Assembly: GCF_025532145.1 (NCBI RefSeq)
Contig: NZ_ARXS01000008.1
Coordinates: 98,863-162,862, forward strand
Direction: 5' to 3'
From: Alloalcanivorax balearicus MACL04
GTDB taxonomy: Bacteria; Pseudomonadota; Gammaproteobacteria; Pseudomonadales; Alcanivoracaceae
DNA: 64,000 nt
Made by a program: the position numbers and the translations under genes. Under the pieces are notes generated by a model. The model saw nothing but the letters and a program-made list of their open reading frames with translations, was not told the origin of the DNA and searched no databases. Shown piece after piece: positions 52,196-60,780 of the stretch. The stretch's first letter is position 1. Each line of letters begins with the position of its first letter.

Positions 52196-52404
52196 CCGAC
52201 TAACCGCATGACTGTTTATTCGGACCACCCTGATCGCGCGGTACCCGCTATTATGCGCTGGCCGGGCTGATGATGTAGCCAAGCGCTGAGCACCCCACCA
52301 CCCACTCAATAGAGCGATGCGCAAGGGTTTGCTATTCTCCCCCACTTGGGCCCCGTTTCCGGGGCACGGCCCACATTCTCCAGAAAACAGGCGAAACCGC
52401 GTAT

Positions 52405-54960
52405 ATGGCAAAGGAAGATCTATCCGGCCACACCCCGATGATGCAGCAGTACCTGGGCATCAAGGCCGAGCACCCGGACCAGTTGGTGTTCTACCGCATG
52501 GGGGATTTTTATGAGCTGTTCTTCGGCGATGCGCAGAAGGCGGCCCGGTTGCTGGACATCACACTGACCCAGCGCGGGCAAAGCGCGGGCAAGCCGATTC
52601 CGATGGCGGGGATTCCGTATCACGCGGCGGAAGGGTATCTGGCGCGATTGGTGAAGCTCGGTGAGTCGGTGGTGATCTGCGAGCAGATCGGTGATCCGGC
52701 CACCAGCAAGGGGCCGGTGGAGCGCAAGGTGGTACGCATCGTCACGCCGGGGACGGTGAGTGACGAAGCCTTGATGGAAGAGCGCCGCGACAATCTGCTC
52801 TGCGCTTTGTGTGAGGACGGCCCCCGCGTGGGCGCGGCGGCGCTGGATGTGGCCGCCGGCCGTTTCGTGGTGACCCAGGTGGAAGGCCTGGAGCAGTTGC
52901 AGGCGCTGCTGGAGCGCTGGCAGCCGGCGGAGTTGTTGCTGAGCGAAGCGCATGGTTTCCCGGCGGCATTGACGGAGCGCCCCGGCAGCCGGGTCCGGCC
53001 GGTGTGGGAATTCGATGAGGAAGCGGCGCGGCGCCAGTTGTGCAAGCAGTTCCAGGTGCAGGACCTGTCCGGGTTCGGGCAGCCGCCGGGCGCCGCGGTG
53101 GCCGCCGCTGGCGCGCTGTTGCAGTACGCCCGCGATACCCAGCGCAGCGCCCTGCCCCATGTCATTGGCCTGGCGGTGGAGTCGTTCGACGACAGCGTGG
53201 CCATGGACGCCGCCACCCGCCGCAATCTGGAACTGACCGAAACGCTGGATGGCCGCGAACAGCATTCCCTGGCCTGGGTTCTGGACAACACCACCACCGC
53301 CATGGGCGCGCGCCTGCTGAAGCGCTGGGTGCATCAGCCATTGCGTGATCGCGCCGTGCTCAATGGCCGTCAGGATCGTATCGATGCCTTGCGTGACGGC
53401 TGGCGTTTCGAGGCGCTGCGCCAGGTACTGGATCAGATTGGTGATATGGAACGGATCCTTGGCCGGGTGGCGCTGCGCTCCGCCCGCCCCCGCGATCTGA
53501 CCCGCCTGCGCGCCAGCCTGGAAGCGCTGCCGGCCTTGCACACGGCCTTGCCGGAATCCAACGCCTTCGCCGAAGCCCATGAGCGCCTGGGCGCGTTCCC
53601 GGAACAGTGCGAATTGCTGACTCGGGCCGTGATCGAGAATCCGCCCATGCTGATCCGCGACGGTGGCGTCATCGCCCCCGGTTACAGCGAGGATCTGGAT
53701 GAGCTGCGCGCCATCAGTGAGAACGCCGGCGCGGTGCTGGTGGATATTGAAAAGCGCGAGCGCGAGCGCACCGGCTTTGCCACTCTGCGGGTCAAGTACA
53801 ACAAGGTCCACGGCTACTATATTGAGCTGTCCCGCCGCGAGGCGGAGCAGGCGCCGGTGGACTATCAACGCCGGCAGACCCTGAAAAACGCCGAGCGCTT
53901 CATTACGCCGGAGTTGAAGACCTTCGAGGACAAAGCACTGTCCGCGTCCAGCAAGGCACTGACGCTGGAAAAACGGCTCTACGAGGAGTTGATCGAAACG
54001 GTGGCGGCACATCTGGGTCCGTTGCAGGTGTGCGCCTCGGCGGTGGCCGAACTGGACGTGCTGGCGACACTGGCCGAACGCGCCGAGGCGCTCGGCTGGG
54101 TGCGGCCGCAATTGCTGGAGACACCACTACTGGAAATCGTCGACGGCCGCCATCCGGTGGTGGAGCAGGTGCTGGAAGAGGCGTTCGTACCCAACAGTCT
54201 GCACCTGGATGATCGCCGCCGCATGGTCGTCATCACCGGTCCGAACATGGGCGGTAAATCCACCTATATGCGTCAGACCGCGTTGATCGCCCTGCTCGCT
54301 CACATCGGCAGCGCGGTGCCCGCCGCCAGCGCCCGCATCGGGCCGCTGGACCGGATCTTCACCCGCATCGGCTCCTCCGACGATCTGGCCGGCGGCCGCT
54401 CCACCTTTATGGTGGAAATGTCGGAAACCGCCAACATCCTCAATAACGCCACACCGGAAAGTCTGGTGTTGATGGATGAGATCGGTCGCGGTACCAGCAC
54501 CTTCGACGGGCTCAGCCTGGCCTGGGCGGCGGCGGAGCATCTGGCCACGCGGCTGCGCGCCTTCACTCTGTTTGCTACCCATTATTTCGAGTTGACGCAG
54601 TTGCCGGAAACTCTGGACACGGTCTACAACGCCCACCTCACCGCCAGCGAGCACGACAATCGCATCGTGTTCCTGCACCGCGTGCAGGAAGGGCCCGCCA
54701 GCCGCAGTTACGGTCTGCAGGTGGCACAGCTGGCCGGGGTGCCGGCGCCGGTGATCCAGCGGGCCACGGAGAAACTGCAGGAGCTGGAAACCGGCACCCC
54801 CGCGCCGGCGCCCGCTCCCGCGCGCCCGGTGGCGCCGATGCAAAGCGAGCTGTTCGCGGCACCGGACCCGCTCAAGGAGGCCATCACCGAAGTCGATCCC
54901 GATCACCTGACACCTCGCCAGGCGCTGGATCTGCTTTATCGGCTGAAGAGCTTAGCTTAA
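52405..54960 (+). CDS. mutS: DNA mismatch repair protein MutS
   Basis: 851 residues. Recognises base mismatches and recruits MutL. The mismatch-wedge motif is [12 protein letters not shown] (about 31-42), Walker [10 protein letters not shown] at about 612-620 and Walker [17 protein letters not shown]. The C-terminal tail ([18 protein letters not shown]) is the tetramerisation/beta-clamp region. The start ATG at 52405 gives the conserved beginning [20 protein letters not shown]. In Pseudomonas mutS follows closely on cinA with opposite orientation; here it is separated from pncC by about 49 kb. Confidence 0.99.
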   Translation: MAKEDLSGHTPMMQQYLGIKAEHPDQLVFYRMGDFYELFFGDAQKAARLLDITLTQRGQSAGKPIPMAGIPYHAAEGYLARLVKLGESVVICEQIGDPATSKGPVERKVVRIVTPGTVSDEALMEERRDNLLCALCEDGPRVGAAALDVAAGRFVVTQVEGLEQLQALLERWQPAELLLSEAHGFPAALTERPGSRVRPVWEFDEEAARRQLCKQFQVQDLSGFGQPPGAAVAAAGALLQYARDTQRSALPHVIGLAVESFDDSVAMDAATRRNLELTETLDGREQHSLAWVLDNTTTAMGARLLKRWVHQPLRDRAVLNGRQDRIDALRDGWRFEALRQVLDQIGDMERILGRVALRSARPRDLTRLRASLEALPALHTALPESNAFAEAHERLGAFPEQCELLTRAVIENPPMLIRDGGVIAPGYSEDLDELRAISENAGAVLVDIEKRERERTGFATLRVKYNKVHGYYIELSRREAEQAPVDYQRRQTLKNAERFITPELKTFEDKALSASSKALTLEKRLYEELIETVAAHLGPLQVCASAVAELDVLATLAERAEALGWVRPQLLETPLLEIVDGRHPVVEQVLEEAFVPNSLHLDDRRRMVVITGPNMGGKSTYMRQTALIALLAHIGSAVPAASARIGPLDRIFTRIGSSDDLAGGRSTFMVEMSETANILNNATPESLVLMDEIGRGTSTFDGLSLAWAAAEHLATRLRAFTLFATHYFELTQLPETLDTVYNAHLTASEHDNRIVFLHRVQEGPASRSYGLQVAQLAGVPAPVIQRATEKLQELETGTPAPAPAPARPVAPMQSELFAAPDPLKEAITEVDPDHLTPRQALDLLYRLKSLA

Positions 54961-55098
54961 CCGGGTAAGCCGGTTTGCCTGCCCGGGACCTTGAAGCTAG
55001 ACTAGCGCGGCCCCGAGACCCCCAAACCGGTGCTCTGCTAGACTTTTATAGCGAGCGGACCGGTCGTGGAAGAGAACACACCTGGCGAGGACAGGCTA

Positions 55099-55428
55099 AT
55101 GACGTTCGTAGTAGGTGAAAACTGCATCAAGTGTAAACACACGGACTGTGTGGAAGTATGTCCGGTGGACTGCTTTTATGAAGGTCCGAATTTTCTGGTG
55201 ATTCACCCGGATGAGTGCATCGACTGTGCGCTGTGCGAGCCGGAGTGCCCCGTGAACGCGATCTTTTCGGAAGACGAGTTGCCCGACGATCAGCAGGAAT
55301 TCCTGGAAATCAATGCCGAATTGGCGGAGAAATGGCCGAATATCACGGAGATGAAGGACGCTCCTGACGACGCCGCGGATTGGGATGGCGTGGCCAACAA
55401 GCGCGAGAAGCTGATTCGGGAATGGTAA
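55099..55428 (+). CDS. fdxA: Ferredoxin FdxA (7Fe-8S)
   Basis: 109 residues from the ATG at 55099 (GAGG seven bases upstream); the frame opens earlier at 55066. Nine cysteines include the cluster ligands C9, C17, C21, C40, C43, C46 and C50 ([39 protein letters not shown]), which fits a [3Fe-4S][4Fe-4S] ferredoxin. It is the usual neighbour of mutS in Pseudomonas relatives. The hairpin at 55524 ends it and also ends rsmZ coming from the other side. Confidence 0.96.
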   Translation: MTFVVGENCIKCKHTDCVEVCPVDCFYEGPNFLVIHPDECIDCALCEPECPVNAIFSEDELPDDQQEFLEINAELAEKWPNITEMKDAPDDAADWDGVANKREKLIREW

Positions 55429-55517
55429 TTCGATGGGCGGGAAAGGCGGATCGAAGACTCGTCTTTCCGCCAACCGCCTGAGCGGCGGACTGGCATCGCC
55501 ATGGAAGGTGGCCACAA

Positions 55518-55640
55518 AATGAGAAGGGCGGCATCCTGCCGCCCTTTTTGCGTCGAGTCGTCCTTACCCGATTTGCGCTCACCTGGACATCCTTGTCCGC
55601 CATCCTTAGCAGTTCCCTGTGCTCATGTCCCTGAGCACGA
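55518..55640 (-). ncRNA. rsmZ: RsmZ-like GacA-dependent regulatory RNA
   Basis: Read on the minus strand from a TATAGT box (55646-55651), about 120 nt contain seven GGA motifs, several in hairpin loops: GTGCTC-AGGGACAT-GAGCAC (55619-55638), GGACA-AGGA-TGTCC (55585-55598) and the terminator stem with loop GGA. Such GGA-rich stems sequester RsmA/CsrA. A perfect GacA site lies about 170 bp upstream. The position, opposite to and convergent with fdxA, matches Pseudomonas rsmZ. Exact ends are estimated. Downstream rpoS, its usual neighbour, is absent. Confidence 0.85.
55524..55549 (+). terminator. Bidirectional terminator of fdxA and rsmZ
   Basis: AAGGGCGGCA-TCC-TGCCGCCCTT with TTTTT on the plus side and a U-containing tract (TTCTCATTTT) on the minus side. 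Confidence 0.85.
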
Positions 55641-55810
55641 GAAGTACTATAGCAAGCGCCCTGACGCTCGAGGGTTAAAGATCTTTAAAAAGTAAATGGA
55701 TCTTATCTTCAGAAAAACAAAAAACCCTTTTAGATCAGGGAGGTAAGAACTTTCAGGTCGAAAGAAAGAGCAGATGGCGGACACAACATTGGTAAAAATG
55801 CTTACACCAT

Positions 55811-55828
55811 TGTAAGCTATGGCTTACA
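55811..55828. promoter_or_regulatory. GacA upstream activating sequence
   Basis: TGTAAGCTATGGCTTACA is a perfect TGTAAG-N6-CTTACA palindrome, the recognised GacA site of rsm genes, placed about 170 bp before the inferred rsmZ start. Confidence 0.85.
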
Positions 55829-55829
55829 A

Positions 55830-56040
55830 GATCGCGGTTGATCCTCACTTCACGAGCCTGCCATTTGCACCCCGGATACGGTGCACCCGAACAAGCTAGG
55901 AAGTTTTTACATTCTCTCACCGCATTTTACAGCAGGGGGAAGGCTCTCCCTGTAGGATATACAGTATCTCGATTGGCTAGAGCATTAGGCCGAGCCAACG
56001 GAAAAGGTATCCCCCCAAGGCGCTAGAAATAGCGCTCACA
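55830..56040 (+). other. Possible plus-strand transcript of unknown type
   Basis: A strong plus-strand terminator at 56046 has no assigned gene. Upstream are hairpins (TGCACC-CCGGATAC-GGTGCA at 55866-55885; GCGCTA-GAAA-TAGCGC, a GNRA loop, at 56020-56035) and a 62-codon frame from a TTG at 55838 to a TAG at 56026. The frame has rare Arg codons and no clear ribosome site. It may be a small RNA or a small protein gene; I cannot decide. Confidence 0.35.
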
Positions 56041-56045
56041 ACCCC

Positions 56046-56086
56046 CCCCTCTTCCACCCCCCCCCTTTGGAAGAGGGGTTTTTTTT
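56046..56086 (+). terminator. Strong rho-independent terminator of an unassigned plus-strand transcript
   Basis: CCCCTCTTCCA / TGGAAGAGGGG perfect 11-bp stem followed by eight T. It lies 10 bp before the HPt gene stop, which is on the other strand. Confidence 0.8.
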
Positions 56087-56096
56087 GTCCGACGAG

Positions 56097-56435
56097 TCAG
56101 AGTGACTTCAACCGCACACACACCGATTCAAAAGCCTCCTTCAACGGCTCGAACAGGGATGCCGCCACTGCCAGATCTCCGTCGCGGGCCGCGCTTTCCA
56201 TCTCCAGACACAACGCCGACACCCGTACCGCACCAAGGTTGCCACTACTGCCCTTGAAGCTATGTGCCTGCTGGCGTACCACTTCCACATCGGCGGCGAC
56301 CAGACCATCCTGAATCGCGCGCAAACGCTGTTCGCCATCCTTGACGAACGACACTACAAGGCGGGGAAAATCCGCCCCCATCACTTCCTTCAGTTCCTGG
56401 ATAACCGCCAGGTCCACCGCTTCCTGCCTGCTCAT
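56097..56435 (-). CDS. Histidine phosphotransfer (HPt) domain protein
   Basis: 112 residues from the ATG at 56435 (GGAG seven bases upstream). A four-helix HPt fold is indicated by RQQAHSFKGSSGNLGAVRVS, containing the phospho-accepting His and the KGSSG that follows. It would relay phosphate between a hybrid kinase and a response regulator; no partner gene is adjacent. The proximity to rsmZ is notable because Gac/Rsm input can pass through an HPt protein, but a link is only a guess. Confidence 0.9.
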   Translation of the reverse strand: MSRQEAVDLAVIQELKEVMGADFPRLVVSFVKDGEQRLRAIQDGLVAADVEVVRQQAHSFKGSSGNLGAVRVSALCLEMESAARDGDLAVAASLFEPLKEAFESVCVRLKSL

Positions 56436-56594
56436 CAATCACTCCAGCTGAGCCCCGCGTCAACACGATCGTGACGCCAATAACAGCGCCATAATATCGC
56501 ACAGACTTCAACGGAGTGGATGAGAAATCAACGGGCAGGCGCACCCGGCAAGGGCACGTTGAGGCCATGAAGGTGGTACGACCAGAGAAAGGGT

Positions 56595-57260
56595 TCAGGG
56601 CAGCAAGCCCAGACGCCGGGCCCGCTCCAGATCCTTCGGATAATCCACGTCCCAGAGCATCGGCAATAGTCGTGGCTGACAATGGGCGGACAGCGCCGCC
56701 AGGGTATCGGCCAAGGTGTGATCGGTGCTCATCGCCACATGGCGGAACAGCGGCTGACGCCAGAGCGTGGCATCACTGCCGCCCAGCAAGACAAATCCGC
56801 CATCCTCGCTGGGACCAAGTACCACCGGCGCTTGCCGTAAGGTGTCCGCGGCTTCCCGCAGATAGTCGGGGCTCATCGCGGGACAGTCGCTGCCCACCAG
56901 CAACACTCTATCCGCGCGCGCCAGCCCCCAGGCCATGGCCCGCTCCATGCGCTCGCCCAGATCCGCCCCTTGCTGGTAGTCGATGTCCAGCCCGAGCTCT
57001 CGCGCCCGGCACTCGGTCGCGGCCTCGGCGCGGTCCAGCATCAACACCGCCGGGCCGGGAAACGTCGCCGCCAAACACAGCGTCCGTTCCAGCAGCGCCT
57101 GATGGGCCGCCAGAGCAGCGGCCTCTCCCAAGGAAGCCGCCAACCGGGTTTTCACCCGCCCCGGCTCCGGCGCCTTGGCGAAGACCAACAGCAACGTGCT
57201 CTCGCCCTTATCCCGGGGCACGCCCGCCCTCCCGCTCTGGAGCGGCTTCACCATCGTCAT
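56595..57260 (-). CDS. Arsenosugar-pathway glycosyltransferase-like protein (TIGR04282 type)
   Basis: 221 residues. DUF2064/CofC-like nucleotidyl- or glycosyltransferase fold: LLVFAKAPEPGRVKTRLA, VLLVGSDCPAMSPDYL, VVLGPSEDGGFVLLGG and WDVDYPKDLERAR. It starts 53 bp before the end of the preceding gene, so the frames overlap. The pairing with the TIGR04283-type transferase and ArsS is the typical bacterial arsenosugar locus. The exact sugar-transfer reaction is not established. Confidence 0.88.
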   Translation of the reverse strand: MTMVKPLQSGRAGVPRDKGESTLLLVFAKAPEPGRVKTRLAASLGEAAALAAHQALLERTLCLAATFPGPAVLMLDRAEAATECRARELGLDIDYQQGADLGERMERAMAWGLARADRVLLVGSDCPAMSPDYLREAADTLRQAPVVLGPSEDGGFVLLGGSDATLWRQPLFRHVAMSTDHTLADTLAALSAHCQPRLLPMLWDVDYPKDLERARRLGLLP

Positions 57261-57939
57261 GGTCGCGATAGTAGATTCGGTGCAGTTCAGCCGGGTCGGC
57301 GCCGCGCCAATAGCGCCAGCGCAATCGCCACATCAGCAATATGGTCCGCAACACGCCGTGTTGTTGCCAGCGGCGACTGTCCACCACCATCCTGGGGCGC
57401 AAACACAACGGCTTGCCATGGCGACGCAGGCAGGCACTCAACGCCACGTCCTCCATCAATGGCTGTAATGGAAAGCCACCCACATCGAGAAACAAAAGGC
57501 GGTCCACGAAGATCCCCTGATCGCCAGTGGCAATGCCGGTCCAGCGCGAGCGCAGATTCATGGCGCCGCCGATAATCGGGAAGAGCGGGTGGCGGCCTTT
57601 GAGACGGACATCGAACCGGCCCCACAGCGGCCCCTCCGGCAGATAACGCAATGCCGCCGGCTGCTCCCGGCGCAAGCCGCTGTCAGCGTGCAGGAACCAG
57701 AGCAGATCACCACAGGCCCGTTCAGCGCCGAAGTTCATCTGCCGGGCCCGGCCACGATCGCAGTGCAGGACCTTGTCCGCGCCTTCCTCCGCCACCGACA
57801 CGGTATCGTCGGTGCTGGCGCCGTCCACCACGATGATCTCATCCTGATCCCACAGATGGCGTCGCAACTTCGGCAGCAACCGGCGCAAACGAGGAGCTTC
57901 ATTGAGCACCGGAATCACCACGCTCAAACGCCGCGTCAC
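57208..57939 (-). CDS. Arsenosugar-pathway glycosyltransferase (TIGR04283, GT2 type)
   Basis: 243 residues from a GTG at 57939 that overlaps the arsS stop (GTGA). The GT2 start LSVVIPVLNEAPRLRRLLPK, DEIIVVDGASTDDT and DLLWFLHADSGL (DxD-like), plus GDQGIFVDRLLFLDVGGFPL, are typical. The frame stays open upstream over arsS, but that extension is a shadow. Operon partner of ArsS and of the TIGR04282 protein. Confidence 0.9.
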   Translation of the reverse strand: MTRRLSVVIPVLNEAPRLRRLLPKLRRHLWDQDEIIVVDGASTDDTVSVAEEGADKVLHCDRGRARQMNFGAERACGDLLWFLHADSGLRREQPAALRYLPEGPLWGRFDVRLKGRHPLFPIIGGAMNLRSRWTGIATGDQGIFVDRLLFLDVGGFPLQPLMEDVALSACLRRHGKPLCLRPRMVVDSRRWQQHGVLRTILLMWRLRWRYWRGADPAELHRIYYRDHDDGEAAPEREGGRAPG

Positions 57940-58895
57940 GCCAGCGCTCCACCGCAGCTGCTGCCGGCACCGGCGGTGCAACCAAAACAATGGTCCGCCA
58001 CGTATACCGGTTCGCCGTCCTTGTCGCCCTGTAACACTTCCCGTAGATGCGGATGACGTCCGGCGCCCCCCTGAGCCAGGCCCAGCATCTGGTTGAAATC
58101 GCAGTCGTACAGGTAGCCCTGATAATCCACGCTCAGGGTATTCCGGCACATCACGTCGTCCAGGTTGGCCGGATTATGGTTGCTGCGCAGCAGTTGCATG
58201 TAGTCATCGAACTGGTGATGGGCCAGTAACACCGCGCCGAACCGGCTGATCGGCATGTTGGTGATGGTCAGCAGGCGATTGAAGTGGATATCGAAACGGG
58301 CCGCCAGTTCACGCCTGTAATCATCCTGCAAACCGGCCTGCGGCGGCGGCAGGTGCGCACCCACCGGGTTGTACACCAGGTCCAGAATCAGGGAATCGCC
58401 GCCATAGCCCACCCGATTGAGTCGACGAATCGCCTCGATACTGGCTGCATAGACCCCCTTGCCCCGTTGCTTGTTGACGTTCTCTTCCAGATAGCAGGGC
58501 AAGGACGCCACCACCTGCACGCCTTGTTCCGCCAGGAAAGCCGGCAGATCCTCATAGCCCGGTTCCAGCAGGATGGTCAGATTGCAGCGGTCGATCACGG
58601 TGACTCCCAGCGCCCGTGCTTCCCGGACCAATCGACGAAAGTGAGGGCTCATCTCCGGTGCGCCGCCGGTCAGGTCCAGGGTCTCGATATGCCCCCGCCG
58701 CAGCACCTCGATCACCAGATCCGCGGTCTCCGCGGACATCATCTCCGTGCGCGTGGGGCCCGCGTTCACGTGGCAATGCACGCAGCTCAGATTGCACCGA
58801 TAGCCCAGATTCACCTGCAAGATGGTGGTCCGCCGCCGACGTAGCGCGGGGAAATCGGTGCCGCTGCGTACCAGTAACGCGCGACTGTCTCTCAT
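57936..58895 (-). CDS. arsS: Arsenosugar biosynthesis radical SAM protein ArsS
   Basis: 319 residues. The radical SAM cluster CxxxCxxC is C34-NLS-C38-VH-C41 in YRCNLSCVHCHVNAGPTRTE. A C-terminal cysteine segment (HCFGCTAGAGSSCGGALA) binds a second metal or substrate in this family. ArsS is needed for conversion of dimethylarsinoyl species into arsenosugar precursors. It is the first gene of a tight three-gene operon; no arsM is visible in the window. Confidence 0.93.
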   Translation of the reverse strand: MRDSRALLVRSGTDFPALRRRRTTILQVNLGYRCNLSCVHCHVNAGPTRTEMMSAETADLVIEVLRRGHIETLDLTGGAPEMSPHFRRLVREARALGVTVIDRCNLTILLEPGYEDLPAFLAEQGVQVVASLPCYLEENVNKQRGKGVYAASIEAIRRLNRVGYGGDSLILDLVYNPVGAHLPPPQAGLQDDYRRELAARFDIHFNRLLTITNMPISRFGAVLLAHHQFDDYMQLLRSNHNPANLDDVMCRNTLSVDYQGYLYDCDFNQMLGLAQGGAGRHPHLREVLQGDKDGEPVYVADHCFGCTAGAGSSCGGALA

Positions 58896-59000
58896 GATCA
58901 GCTCCTGTCCGTTGTTCTATCTGTAATGGACGCACGGATAAGGAAAACGTTACGTCAAAAGCCACGACAAAGGCGAATTCGACAAGGAAAGAGGGGGAAA

Positions 59001-59077
59001 TGGCGCCCCGGAGACGATTTGAACGTCCGACCTAGCGCTTAGGAGGCGCTTGCTCTATCCAACTGAGCTACCGGGGC
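59001..59077 (-). tRNA. tRNA-Arg (anticodon CCT)
   Basis: Minus strand starts GCCCCGGTAGCTCAGTTGGA, ends with the matching acceptor CCGGGGC, one base and an encoded CCA. The anticodon arm AGCGC-CTCCTAA-GCGCT places CCT at 34-36. The promoter is TACAAT (on the minus strand about 20 bases before the 5' end) with CTGGCA 17 bases further up. Confidence 0.95.
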
Positions 59078-59140
59078 AGAAGAACGGCATTGTACCGGCC
59101 TGAAGCGGTAGTGCCAGTAGCGGGGAGCAAGACTCTCTGT

Positions 59141-59256
59141 GGAGGCGCTTACTCACCCTCCGGGCACCGGCCACGCGGCGGTATCCGCGCGGCGTGAGGA
59201 CGGCCGGCGCAGGGCGCCGGAAAGCCCCGCCCTCACCCAACTGAGCTACCGGGGCA
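59141..59256 (-). pseudogene. Broken duplicate of tRNA-Arg(CCT)
   Basis: On the minus strand the promoter (CTGGCA-17-TACAAT) and first 19 bases of the tRNA are repeated (59237-59256 match 59059-59078). About 80 bp of GC-rich unrelated sequence follows. Then GGAGGCGCTTACTCAC on plus (59141-59156) resembles the tRNA's 59042-59057, and the 3' half is missing. It cannot fold as a full tRNA. Confidence 0.7.
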
Positions 59257-59308
59257 TTGAAAGGCGGCATTGTACCGGCCTGAACGCCCCGTGCCAGCCC
59301 ATACGCCC

Positions 59309-59379
59309 ATTCGCTGCTAAAGCAGCTTCCCACAGAAGGAGTGACGAAGCTGCTGTGGGAGGCTGCCTGGGCAGCGAAT
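59309..59379. repeat. Inverted pair of REP-like elements
   Basis: ATTCGCTGCTAAAGCAGCTT...CCCACAG (59309-59335) faces GCTGCTGTGGGAGGCTGCCT...GCAGCGAAT (59349-59379). A variant of the window-wide REP family. The rest of 59078-59470 holds only the tRNA duplicate and the next gene's leader. Confidence 0.75.
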
Positions 59380-59470
59380 CCAGGGAGTCAGCCATTGACA
59401 TTCCATATCGCCTCATCAAATATTCAATAATTCAATTGAATACTTTTTTCATCATTCAGGAATCACTGCC

Positions 59471-59977
59471 ATGACCGATATTTTCGAATTCGTCATCCGC
59501 ACTCTGCTGATCGGGATCGGGGCCACGGCGATAGTGGATGGCTATGCTCTCGCCGCCCGGCGTTTGCTGGGTATTCCGGCGCCAAACTGGGGGATGGTGG
59601 GACGTTGGGTGGGGCATCTGCGCCGCGGTCGATGGATCCATGACAGCATCGCCAAGGCCCCTGCGATCACGGGCGAGACCGCACTGGGGTGGCTTACCCA
59701 TTATCTCATAGGCATTGGTTTCGCTGGTCTGCTGCTGGCACTGGCGGGGTTATCCTGGGCCAGGGAACCGTCCTTATGGCCGGCGCTGCTGTTCGGTGTG
59801 TTGTCCGTGGCGGCGCCTCTGTTGATTCTGCAGCCGGGCATGGGCGCTGGCGTGGCGGCGTCGAAAACACCGAACCCGAATCAGGCCCGTCTTCGCAGCC
59901 TGATCAATCACACCGTATTCGGTATCGGCCTGTTTCTCGCCGCCCGGCTGGGGGCCTTGATTCTGTCCTCGCCATGA
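59471..59977 (+). CDS. DUF2938 family membrane protein
   Basis: 168 residues with four hydrophobic segments (for example TLLIGIGATAIVDGYALAAR, LIGIGFAGLLLALAGLS, LFGVLSVAAPLLILQPGMGA and NHTVFGIGLFLAARLGALIL). The conserved NWGMVGRWVGHLRRGRW and QPGMGAGVAASKTPNPNQAR segments fit DUF2938. Function unknown. It stands alone, with the REP pair upstream. Confidence 0.9.
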   Translation: MTDIFEFVIRTLLIGIGATAIVDGYALAARRLLGIPAPNWGMVGRWVGHLRRGRWIHDSIAKAPAITGETALGWLTHYLIGIGFAGLLLALAGLSWAREPSLWPALLFGVLSVAAPLLILQPGMGAGVAASKTPNPNQARLRSLINHTVFGIGLFLAARLGALILSSP

Positions 59978-60080
59978 CCACAGCCCGCCTCCGTGGATGA
60001 CGTTTTACCTTTGTTGCCTTTACGCATCACGGTAGGCGATTCTAGGGTCAACAAGAACTGATCAAGGAAAGGATCCACTC

Positions 60081-60257
60081 ATGAAAGCACTCAGCATCAT
60101 CATTCTGATCCTGGATATTTTCGCCATCGTGAAAATCCTGCAGTCCGGCGCCGAGGTACCACAAAAGGCCTTGTGGATCGCGCTGGTGGTCATTCTGCCG
60201 CTGCTTGGTCTGATTCTCTGGGCCCTGCTGGGACCGGGCTCTCCGGTGAAAAAATAA
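60081..60257 (+). CDS. Small PLDc_N-like membrane protein
   Basis: 58 residues (MKALSIIILILDIFAIVKIL, then PQKALWIALVVILPLLGLIL, WALLGPG). Two hydrophobic helices and the WIALVVILPLLGLILW pattern resemble the phospholipase D nuclease N-terminal domain that also begins the cardiolipin synthase nearby. The ATG at 60081 has AAAGGA upstream. It is too short for most automatic gene callers. Function unknown. Confidence 0.8.
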   Translation: MKALSIIILILDIFAIVKILQSGAEVPQKALWIALVVILPLLGLILWALLGPGSPVKK

Positions 60258-60268
60258 CCAGGCCGGGG

Positions 60269-60760
60269 TCAGCCCCCCAACCCCAGATTCAGCAACAGCT
60301 GGTTGTCACGGCTGAAAAGCCAGAACACCACGCTGGCCAGAGACACCATCTGGAACTGCATGTGCTGCCGCCGTCCCCGTAACCAGGCTTCCGGCCAGTG
60401 TTCGCGGATGGCGGCCACCTTCTCCATCAGAAACAACAACATCACGGCGACGATCATCAGTAGTGCGGCGATCAATGCCGGCACGAACGGCGTGGCGCTG
60501 GCCAGCAACCACAACAGCAATACCGCCGGCGTCAGCGTTGCCTCTCCCCTTTGAACCTCCGCCCCCAGATACAATCCCGAGGGCAGCAACAGGAAAATCG
60601 CCACCAGCAAGGGCACCAGTGGTAACCAGCCGTGCGCCACCGCCGGCGCCGGCAGCCAGATCCCGGTGGCCACCGCCACCACCAGCAGACCATGCAGGAA
60701 TTGCAAACGAATCAGGGTAACCAGATGGGCGGGCAGTTCCGCATCCCGGGGCAGACGCAT
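60269..60760 (-). CDS. Uncharacterised multi-pass membrane protein
   Basis: 163 residues from the ATG at 60760 with GAGGAG upstream. Hydrophobic segments at about 20-40, 45-62, 76-95 and 97-112; a basic C-terminal loop (HWPEAWLRGRRQHMQFQMVS). It follows cardiolipin synthase by 20 bp on the same strand and is probably its operon partner. I do not recognise a family. Confidence 0.75.
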   Translation of the reverse strand: MRLPRDAELPAHLVTLIRLQFLHGLLVVAVATGIWLPAPAVAHGWLPLVPLLVAIFLLLPSGLYLGAEVQRGEATLTPAVLLLWLLASATPFVPALIAALLMIVAVMLLFLMEKVAAIREHWPEAWLRGRRQHMQFQMVSLASVVFWLFSRDNQLLLNLGLGG

Positions 60761-60780
60761 GAGGGCTCCTCTCAGTGCTC

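Noticed and set aside
55838..56026. 62-codon frame as a confident protein gene
   Set aside because: TTG start without a ribosome site and rare Arg codons; kept only as part of an uncertain transcript.
59219..59256. Second functional tRNA
   Set aside because: Only the 5' part and a fragment of the anticodon arm are present; the acceptor 3' strand and T arm are missing.
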